From Takakia lepidozioides (lineage: Eukaryota > Streptophyta > Takakiopsida > Takakiales > Takakiaceae): a stretch of 64,000 bases of DNA. Both the position numbers and the translations under genes were made by a program. Position 1 is the stretch's first letter. Every line of letters begins with the position of its first letter. The DNA is taken from NCBI GenBank assembly GCA_030704615.1, contig CM060734.1:63072042-63136041 (forward strand), written 5' to 3'. The notes below the pieces were generated by a model. It was not told the origin of the DNA, did no database searches, and was given only the letters and a program-made list of their open reading frames with translations. Shown here piece by piece: positions 55,425-64,000 of this stretch.

Positions 55425-56460
55425 TAATGCTTAGCCTGGGAGGCTCGAGCAAAACGAATGTTAGACGTAGCAGTTTCACGTAAGTGTCGCATCTTGGCAT
55501 CCATGGAGAATAAGAATTTCTCTCAGTTTTCAAGCTCAGTGGCAAAAACTTGAAGTCAGGAAATATATTTGCATATATGCAAAGGGCTACGACATTTTTG
55601 ACCATACAATAATTCAAATGGAGAGATCTTGGTACTAGCATGAATGGAAGTACGATATGCAAACAACAAAATATGAAGAATAATGTCTCACTCATCAATC
55701 AGGGTCCCATTTTTTTCCAGCATCATACACATGGTTTGATTAAAGCGCGCGGTCAAGCCATTGCATTGGGGGTTGTATGGAGCAGTCACAACATGCTTAG
55801 TATTCAGATTGAACAAAACAATCTCCATGAACAGAATTCAGTACCTTGATCCGTGAGGATCTTGAGAGGGCACCCATGGCGGAGAATCACTTTATCAAAG
55901 AAGAATTGTACTTCATCACTGTTCTTAGCAACCAATGGTCGGAGCTCAACCCATTTCGTTAGGTAATCCGTAGCAACAACAATGTGTACATGGCTCTTGG
56001 ATGTGGGTTTAAGGGATCCAACTAGATCTAGGCCAACCCTCGCAAAAGGCTCTGTGACAGGGATTGGCTATAAAAGCAGTGGAGCTTCGGTTCTAGGCAG
56101 TATGGTTTTGGCATGACAGGGAATGCATCTTGCAATAAAAGCTGAGACATCCTTGACTAAACCTTTCCAATGGTATTGTTCTTGAAGACGCTTGACTGTC
56201 TTAGTAACCCCCAAATGACCAGCATAAGTAGATGCATGATACAGCTCAAGCAATGCGGGAACAGCGGACCTAGGAGGGACTTCCACAACAGATCGGCCTT
56301 CCAAAACATCAACTTTGAACAAACGCCCTTCATTTTCCCGCCTCTAGCCCTTTAACAGATTGCAGTTTAAATCCCAACACATGAACAACACTAAGTGGGA
56401 TGGCAGACATAGTGCAGCCTGTGTCAATAATGCAGGAATGACGGATGACCTGCATGACGT
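55425..56460 (-). pseudogene. Internally deleted gypsy element: protease next to integrase
   Basis: In minus-strand order: a retropepsin active site CIIDTGCTMSAIPLSVVHVL (about 56390-56440), then directly the integrase zinc-binding domain (HASTYAGHLGVTKTVKRLQE, CIPCHAK, 56322-56100), core (VGLDLVGSLKPTSKSHVHIV, ATDYLTKWVELRPL, ILTDQGTEF), and the segment YRTSIHASTKISPFELLYGQ near 55600 in another frame. The whole RT/RNase H part is missing between protease and integrase. Several stops and frame changes. Confidence 0.82.
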
Positions 56461-56464
56461 TGCG

Positions 56465-58028
56465 TCATCAAAGGGTGAACACGGAGCTTGTTGGGCCTGT
56501 AAAGCGATTCGCAATGTAATAGCTTAAAGTCTTGAGAAAGTACTGCACTTACCACAGATTTAGGGCTGGGGAGACGATCGCATGGCACCCTCACAGACGA
56601 CCTCCGTCGTTTAAACCCTTTTTCTCTTTAAGCTGATCAATCTCGGACTGATGTGGGCACTAGTCAGCGAGTATAGTGTTCAGTAGATTTGCAAATCATG
56701 CTGGCAGGTAAGGAAACCTTATTCACATACCTTGAGCCAGTTTGCGGTCTTCCCCGGAAGCCTATCTTTAGTGTCACGCAAAATTTCCTTGCAGTACAAC
56801 TTAATCTGGAGGAGCATCCCAGCGGACCCAATGCGTCAAATTCTCTCCGTGCAGAATGGCAGGGTTTTCGGTGACCAGTGTGACAAGTCCTCGAGGTCGG
56901 TGGGGTACGTGGGTTGGGTCATCACACATGGCGTTTGTGGATTATACTCGGGACTGTTTTTGTTGACGTCGAAGTGCATGGAACAGTGATATCAGAGAAT
57001 CCTTCCTCTCTCCTGCACATAAATAATACCCGATAACTTATATGCAAATCCACGCGAGACTGTGGGACCACATGGCAGGGATCGAGAAAAGGAAGTCCAC
57101 ACTTGTCATCGTCCAAAGAATAAGGAAAGCAAGCGGTCCCAGATGGCGAGGGCGTGCAGATCCAAGCTCATCACTTATCTCTTCAAATACTTACTTGCCA
57201 GGCCCACTTTGGTGCATTAAATTCAGTGACACAAGGAAGGCTTGAGCAGGGGCCTCTTTCCCACAGGGATGACCACACAAGCTCTCTTTCATCTACTTCG
57301 TGCCAGGGTGGTAGCACGTTGAATTTGGAACACTTTGTACAAGTCGAATGCGGGAGAATTGAACAAGAGCATCTTGGAAGTGGGTTTGAAAAGCTGAAGC
57401 TGTATTTTGGACTTTGTGTTTGGTGAATGATGAGCGATAACGCGGCAAAACTGTAAGCAGCCCCTCTTTGTGAGATAATATAGATAGACAGGTTTGACTT
57501 GACGGATGCGTATCAGCTGCCACTGAGGCCAATTGATATCGGAGTCTAGAAACTTTGAATTCGTCTGGCATATTAAAGGTATAAGATCTTACTCGGTGAA
57601 ACCGAGGCGATTTTGGTGAACTTCAGTCTTGATGAAGACGACATTTGCTTGCATTTATAATTTTTTCACGTTGTTGTGGAGGAAAACAGAAAAGAGGTGA
57701 AGCCCTAGTGTGTGTAAGAGTAACATTGAAGGTGATGGTTGAATTCCAGCAAGTTTTAAGGCAATGATCAAACTGGGAGCATGAGGAGTCTCAAGATCAG
57801 GCACCGATTCCGCGGGCATGGTACATCGAGTTGTGGCATTCTCTGCAGCTATCAACAGGTTGAGTTAGAGATGAATGTGCGCTAGTGAAAGATTGACATC
57901 CCGTTCCCAATCGTTCTTCTCATTTTGTAATCTGGTACCTAGTTAGCCCTTTGTTCCATCGTCGACAGAGTTGTGCCATAAGAAGCCAAGAAATGCGGCC
58001 CCGCTTGCCTTGGTAGGCCATTGAGAAC
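56465..58028. other. No gene recognised; upstream region of the pseudokinase gene
   Basis: Short frames only. Its right end should contain the promoter and leader of the gene starting at 58029; no TATA box stands out. Confidence 0.4.
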
Positions 58029-61000
58029 ATGGCGGAAAATGTCTTTACTTTATGCAAAGAGACTATAGATTTAGCCCAGTACCTCGTGGCAACTGAGAAA
58101 GATTTGCAGATCAACAAGCAGCAGTGTAAGCTTCTGGCAAAGAAGCTCTCAGGAACCCACGAAACATTAGACACGATCCGAGAAATCTTATTTGAAGAAG
58201 CGTGCCGCGGGCAATTTCGTGGTGCAAAACACTGGGAGCTGGTCATCAAGGAGCTCTATCGTGTACTGAAGGCTGCCGAGGCACTGATCAAGGATTGTTG
58301 CTGTAATAATCGGTGGCTGAAGGTAGCGATCAGGCAAGGCGACAAGAAGCAAGATTTTGCGGAATTGCTCTATGACATAGATTGGTGCACTTCTGTTCTG
58401 TGTAGCAGTTTTCTCCAGCCAACCAGTCAAGAGACAGGCTACTTTGACGCAGGAGCATGCGAGGGTAACCTCGGTATCACAGAGTATTATGCTCTGGAGG
58501 CAGCAGCAAAGGATGACCAAGACTGCCTCAAGGCCTCTCTAAAGCACTTGAAGGGCGATCATGTTTGCATGGAGGGCTGCAAGCACCTCAACCAAACTGA
58601 GCAGTGCCTTGCAGCGCAGCTGTTGGGGAGATTGCAAGCCCCGGTCTTGCCAATTAATAGCAGCGAAGTTGGTACCTCGCCGCTCATTTTGTGGGCGAAT
58701 CCTGGAGAGCTCACTGATGGAATTAAGTTAGGAGAAGGTTCGACGGTGAAGGTGTATGAAACTATGTGGGGAGGAGAAAAGTACGCAAAGAAAAAAAGCT
58801 CGGATAGCTCTTTGTTCAAGCAAGAGGTGGCTACTCTGGCAGGGATTGATCATCCCCACATTATGCGGCTAGTTTGCTGCTCTCAAAGCAAGCGAGACAT
58901 CCTCCTGATGGAATTGATGGCCACGGACCTCCATGCCCTCTTGCACGCCAGACCCCGCCCGTTTCCGAATCTTGAAGCCGTTGACCTCATGCTGCAAATC
59001 GCCGAGGGGATAAAATATTTGCACGCCAGAAGCACCGCCCACCGTAATATAAAATCTTTGAACATTCTTGTCAGATGTGCAAATCTTCCAGCTTGTCTAG
59101 GAGAAGACGCCCGCGTGTACGCGAAGATAGGTGGATTTGGCTTGTCGAGAGTCACACATTCGAAAACTAGATACTCAGCGCAAACACACTATATAGGTAC
59201 CAGACAGTGGATGGCACCGGAGGTTTTCAGTATGGAGGATAACGAAGATCTTCCTACCAGGTTGCAACCTCTGAAAGCAGATGTTTACAGTTTTGCGATT
59301 GTCTGTGCCGAGATATTGACAGGAGAGGAGCCATTTGGGGGGAATACATATGGGCTTGGGAGGAGGGTGAGGAGGGGGGAGAGGCCAAAGTTGTCGGAGA
59401 GTTGCCCAAACAGGTTGGCTTACTTGATTAAAAAATGTTGGGATGGTGACCACCTCCGGAGACCAGATTTCTCAGAGATTTGCAGAGAGCTAAGATATAT
59501 CAAAGGCCTCCTTCTGAAAGGTTAGTGACGCCCATGTTGTGAACATTGCTTTCAGCACCAGAAATGATACTACGCAAGCTTTCTTGATGGACAGTTCCGT
59601 CACAATGGAGTCCCGAGATGCTAACATCAGTGAAAATAGTAAGGGAATCTGTGAAACACAAAACAATCCTCTCGACCTCATCTTCTTCAACATACGATTT
59701 TACATTAGTTGTGACTCACAGAAATGCAATTCGAGGAAGAGATTATTGTGGAATTTGAAGGCTTTGATAACTGTTCATGAGAACCTTATCACTTCTAGGT
59801 CAAAATCTTTGCACGAGGTAACCTCTTCCTTCCGATGGAATGATCAACCTTAAAGGAGTGACAATCGAGACCTTGATTGTCTATCGTGAACATAGGGCTA
59901 TTGATTAAATTGCTAAAGTGAGTCGCCCCTCTGATACAAATTCTGGATTCTACAGATGATGAAGTGCAGCTGGAGAAACTGGATGCAGATGCTTTTCAAA
60001 ACAAAGCAATTCAAGTAGGTGAAGACTATGTACATTCATTTTCTTTTTCGGACTCCCCACATAGAAGCATAGACAGCAGACGGGAGTTATATTCATGGAA
60101 CTTTGTCTTGAGTATATTTGCATTGTGCACTTAAGATAAATGGCCAGATAAAATGGCCAGGTTAGAAGATATGTCTGGAATTTTTCTGATGCATTTCAAT
60201 TGCATTTTCAGTTTTCCCACTTTCTGCACCTTCTCAACTTCATCATTGTTCCCGCTTTTGTTGTGCATATGTATCATCATATCACTGAGTTCTGTATATG
60301 TGTTTATTAACCTCCCTCCTTGCGTATAGTGCCTCTGCACCCAAGGAAAATCTGGATATTTTCAATCTAGATCAAATTTGAAGAAAAGTTATGGATTGGT
60401 ACAACTGTGTTGTATGCACTTTACCTCTGCTTTTTACAATTCGATAGAATCATTATCACAATGGAAATGTTTCGAGAAATGTTTCAAACAGAAATTTCTA
60501 TGCACCAAACCCCCCCAAAAGAAAAACACACAAGCTTTGAAGTATAACATTGATATCTGGGTTCTGGCGTTGTGTGTTGTATATCATCAGGTACAAGGAC
60601 CTTGGGGAGGTATAGGTGGAAGTCCTTTCTTTGATGGTATCACTACATCCATCAGAGGGTTTCAGCTCAAATTTGACAAGCCCCCACAGGCTCCCTGCAT
60701 ATGGTATCTTGAGGTGCAGTATGAGGTCAATGGAGTATCGTTCCAGTCATATCATGGTCTATCCAACTATGGGGCAAAATCTACTGAGGTTTGACTTTAA
60801 CTCCTCCCTTCAATTTTCTAACAAGGTGTCTAACAAGCATGCTAAGCTACCATTCACCTTCCTCATTGACAAAAACCAACTGCCTTATGTGACATTGTTC
60901 AGTTCCATCTCATTTTTCAACTCTCATCTGGTTTTGGAAGTTATTGCTTATTACTGTGTTTATTAATTCATTCTCTTTTCTTTATTATACAAGTAGGTGA

Positions 61001-61520
61001 GTTACATCAGAGTTTCCACATGTTTTCAGTGTGTCTGTTTGCAAATTTTAGCAACATTTTGTTCTAGCCTATGCAGGTAAGGCATGAACAAAACCTGTAA
61101 TTGTATGTGTAAAGGGTGTTATTTGTCTACATGTGCATATAGTGATTCAATCATCAGATAGATTCTTTGTCTGCACCATTTAATTGTGGAAAGAGCACTT
61201 GTCAAGCCTGATATCTTCGTGCTTGAGTCTAGCTGACAGACTGCGTTTCATTGATTTCTGTCCAGATTTCATTCTCCTCCGAGGAATTCCTCGAGCAAAT
61301 TGAAGGTTCATTTGGCTTTCAACCTGTTTATGTGGGATCCGACAAAGTTACAGGCATCACTTCTCTGACATTTCGCACCAATCTAAACACCTATGGACCA
61401 TTTGGTGGTGAAGGGGATACCCAATTCAAGACAAATCCAGGAAGGGTAGTGGGTTTGTTTGGGAGATGTGGCCTGAGTCTTGATCAACTTGGAGCATTTA
61501 TCGTCCAAGATGAGACTTGA
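58029..61520 (+). CDS. HeLo-like N-terminus, pseudokinase and C-terminal jacalin lectin, four exons
   Basis: Exons 58029-59520, 59956-60014, 60591-60788, 61266-61520; phases 1, 0, 0 all agree, giving 667 residues. The donor AAAG|GTTAGT at 59521 places the apparent TAG stop inside intron 1. Residues 1-200 are alpha-helical, Leu/Cys-rich and resemble the four-helix HeLo-like region found before plant MLKL-type kinase domains. Residues 231-490 form a kinase fold: Gly loop GEGSTV (235-240), Lys near 255, HRN instead of HRD (338-340), GFG instead of DFG (369-371), APE (396-398). Both catalytic Asp are replaced, so it is a predicted pseudokinase. A 20-residue linker (DDEVQLEKLDADAFQNKAIQ) leads to a complete jacalin domain: GPWGGIGGSPFFDG ... 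VVGLFGRCG ... LGAFI. Jacalins bind mannose or galactose glycans. A membrane-associated immune or cell-death sensor is inferred from architecture only. Without splicing, the product would be a 498-residue pseudokinase alone. Confidence 0.82.
59521..59955 (+). other. Intron 1 of the pseudokinase-jacalin gene
   Basis: gttagt ... ttctggattctacag. It contains an open frame of about 100 codons (59539-59853) that I do not consider coding because it does not fit the splice phases and has no family. Confidence 0.6.
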
Positions 61521-64000
61521 GCAAAATATATATTATATGATAATGTAACATTTGAAGAACGCTCACAAAAGTTGAGCTGCTAAATGAACTCCTTTCCGTT
61601 GGGAATGTAAGGGAGTCAGTTGCCAACTCTGCAGTTTTGGTAATCATTTGGAGCTCACAACTATGAGTGAGAATTGTTGAGTTTGCAAACTCTAGGATTG
61701 TACATGCCACAAATTAGAAGCAAGAGCTTATTACTATAAAAGTTTGGTAAGGTGTTTATAACAAAATGGAAGAGGCTGTCTTTGATACAAAATGTTCTTT
61801 TAGAGGTCCTTTTTTTTTTTTCCAGAACAGGGGACGAGGTCTTCAAATCCTGCGAGAGAATCTGGCGCCTGCACTCCAGGACCTCCAGCTTTTTCAACCG
61901 ATGGTGCTAGGATTCCCCTGATGATCTTTGTTTCCATGGAAGTTAGGCCTCATAGCTCAAGAGCTAAATCTGGTGCGAAACAACAGACACTAACAGCGCT
62001 TGTAGCTGATTCACTGTGAGTCACAAAAGTAAGAATCAAGGAAACATCACTAGTCAAGACGAGCGGATATTGAAGAGATGTAGTGGCAAGTCCGTCGGTA
62101 GAGAAGAGGAGATAGTGCTCACACACACACTTATCTCTCTCCTTTCCCATGCCCTTCCTGCCCAGACATCAGTAAGATACCGACAAATCAGTTCGATAAT
62201 TAATTATAGTTAATAGGTTCACTGCTACCTAATATAGTAGAGCTAGTTTGCAGGCAGTTTAAGAGTAGGCTCTTCCCAAGATGGTGCCACAGCATAGGAC
62301 CTCTCCCATGCTGCCAAACCATGCAATGCCCAGTTTTGCCAGAGTCATTTCTTCTCATGTTACTGCCCATCACGCACAATTTCTTCTCTCGTATGGCAGT
62401 GGTGGAGCTGTACGCTGCTGTTGAAAGTCTGCTTGAAAGCAAAGGGATCCCAGTTGAGGTCTTCGGCCACGAAGTCTTCAGCCATAGTGTGCACCACTCT
62501 AGCCCTCCTTGAAGACTATAAACACATGAATGCAAACAAATATGATCTGTGTAAATCCTGTCATTAGAGCCTCTTCAGATGTACTTTTTTGTTCTCTCTG
62601 CAGACTTGTGATGGTCCTGCACTTGTTTATCCGGTACTCCTCGGACACTCTCAAGTGTGTGGAAGTACACTGTCCTTGCACCAATGAAGATCAACAATCA
62701 AGACAAATGAAAACCTCCTTATTGTTTGCGTGTGCAACCAGTGCTCACTATAGTAAACTACAAGTAACTCATCTTTCAGTGTCCAATAGAACGAGCTGTA
62801 GGCTATAGCTCACATGTTGCCATGCAAAACTCCAACTGCTCCGGTTCTCCATTCGAACATCTTAGAACATCCTGTGCAAATTGCCGTCATTGTAGTTGAG
62901 GTACCATACTGGAAATGCAATCCTGATAACAATTCCTCTTTCCTTACAAAGTAGGCCACCATTTCTATGACATCCTCAACGTAGCAGCTCCCCAGTCAAG
63001 AATCTCTATTACAACCCCAAGTGTAAGATGAAACCATCGGGCAGAGAGACAGGCACTGAGAAATGATAAGACAACCCCAATGTGTGCCGGTCACCCATCT
63101 TCTGATGCATAAGGGATTACACAAGTTTGAAAGATAGTTCACCCAGTTGTTTCAACATTGTGTCTTCCTTTAATGGCAGTGCTTTTGAGCCAGACTACAT
63201 TGTAATCAGAAGAGTAGTTCCTAAATTTTACTTGCACTACTAACCACCTACCTGGAGATCCAAGAATTTGGTTTCCATGTAGAGAAAACTGGCTTTACGT
63301 ACATTAGTCAATAGTTATTCAGTACATCAGAATACTGGCACGGTAACACTAGTCTTACAAGCCAGACTGACATGCCCACTAAACCTCCTCTTACCACCAA
63401 ATGCTCCTCGACACTAAGAACCAAATTGTGTCCATACTCTCAAGACTTCCACTTCACCATAGAGTCGACAGACACATCCCCGCAGCCTGCGCAGGCTGGG
63501 TTAGTGAGGCCTGCAAACAAGTTCGATTGTCTGATCGAGCAGTAGGTGAGACAACCAAATCGAGCTATGTGCCCTTAGGTGGTAGAGAACTCAACTGGAA
63601 GAACTCCCAAGGACGATGGCGTGCCTACAATCAAAACCCATCCAGAAGTGAAAAACTTTGCATCAAGCGGATGCCTTACTTCATAACATCAACATGACAA
63701 CTACTCTAGTGAGGAAAACTGCCACTAGAGCCAGTTACAAAAGAAGTGGAGTAGAGTAACTCACAGGTTTAAATCCTTCCGGGGAGCTTTTACTTTCAAG
63801 TAATTTTTTTTTATGGTGATACTTTCATGATCTGCTATCTCATCACCATCAAAATTTGTAATAGGATCTGAATGCAAATATAAAAAATACTGGATGTATG
63901 TGTCATGTCTGCTTCTGCGGACAGAAAAGTGTGGGTCACTCAAAGGCAGCAGCACCTGTGTGACGCACAAGATACTGTCGGTAATGAGCCCGATGATGTC
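61521..64000. other. No confirmed gene; weak coding hints
   Basis: 3' flank of the jacalin gene, then short frames. A minus-strand frame from 64000 to about 63950 (DIIGLITDSILCVTQ followed by a donor-like gtgctg) could be an exon running out of the window. Nothing else could be assigned. Confidence 0.4.
62360..62485 (-). CDS. Small ORF, 41 residues, unknown
   Basis: ATG at 62485: MAEDFVAEDLNWDPFAFKQT, then FNSSVQLHHCHTREEIVRDG and stop at 62360. Acidic start, balanced composition, no family known. It could be the first exon of a gene or chance. Confidence 0.2.
   Translation of the reverse strand: MAEDFVAEDLNWDPFAFKQTFNSSVQLHHCHTREEIVRDGQ

Larger units (their letters stand above)
53676..55425 (+). 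mobile_element. Gypsy retrotransposon fragment carrying a DNA methyltransferase domain
   Basis: A Ser/Thr/Ala/Val-rich segment (53676-54029), a retropepsin (54141-54560), a linker, and a C5 cytosine methyltransferase N-terminal half (54879-55350) lie in order on the plus strand. Protease, methyltransferase and upstream segment mostly share one frame, so they probably formed one polyprotein. The fragment stops near 55425, where a minus-strand gypsy integrase begins. RT would be expected beyond the methyltransferase but is not present. Confidence 0.78.

Noticed and set aside
59539-59853. Open frame of about 100 codons after the kinase
   Set aside because: It lies in intron 1, does not join the kinase or jacalin exons in phase with consensus splice sites, and has no recognisable domain.

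Overview
The window looks like nuclear DNA of a land plant with a large, repeat-rich genome. The evidence is host gene fragments with plant signatures (a PPR pseudogene with MYAKCG motifs, a SnRK1-type kinase exon, a jacalin lectin domain), GT-AG introns, a nuclear tRNA-Glu, and Ty3/gypsy, copia, CACTA and hAT remnants. A HeLo-like pseudokinase fused to a jacalin domain, together with a gypsy element carrying a cytosine methyltransferase domain, makes a spore-bearing plant (moss, liverwort, lycophyte or fern) more likely than a seed plant. That last step is inference.

Region 1 (1-29882) is a nest of related gypsy elements. Element D (minus, oldest) is interrupted by element C (plus). C is interrupted twice, by element A (minus, 1-12268, left end outside the window) and by element B (minus, 12396-25395, both LTRs, 5-bp target duplication AGGAG). 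Only 127 bp of C separate A from B. In element order B reads: LTR, primer site, leader ORF, gag with CCHC knuckles, protease, reverse transcriptase/RNase H, integrase with GPY/F module, a repeat-encoded tail, then an extra coiled-coil ORF of about 1,160 codons ('ORF3'), polypurine tract and LTR. ORF3 is found in A, B and C. In A the protease region is replaced by about 1.7 kb of unrelated DNA with its own possible gene, next to a 500-N gap.

Region 2 (29883-41160) holds a decayed hAT transposase with an intron, a PPR pseudogene, an A-tailed dispersed repeat, the 3' end of a CACTA element (DUF4218-like exon, subterminal repeats, terminus at 39419) inserted in a gypsy tail, an LTR with a duplicated 85-bp end, and a copia-like LTR.

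Region 3 (41161-53660) is mostly non-coding. It has a SnRK1 exon remnant, a (TA)n tract, an inverted-repeat element, a hypothetical basic protein gene, a CCDC97-like (DUF2052) gene in four exons, a tRNA-Glu(CTC), and a 420-bp tandem duplication.

Region 4 (53676-56460) joins two broken gypsy elements head to head. The plus-strand one carries protease followed by a C5 cytosine DNA methyltransferase domain. The minus-strand one has protease directly next to integrase.

Region 5 (58029-61520) is the best host gene. Phase-consistent splice sites join a 497-residue HeLo-like/pseudokinase exon to three small exons encoding a complete jacalin domain (667 residues in all). The rest, to 64000, shows no clear gene.

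Many coding regions differ from their relatives by one-base indels, often at short homopolymers. Residual assembly error is therefore a real alternative to biological decay for many of the 'breaks' noted here.
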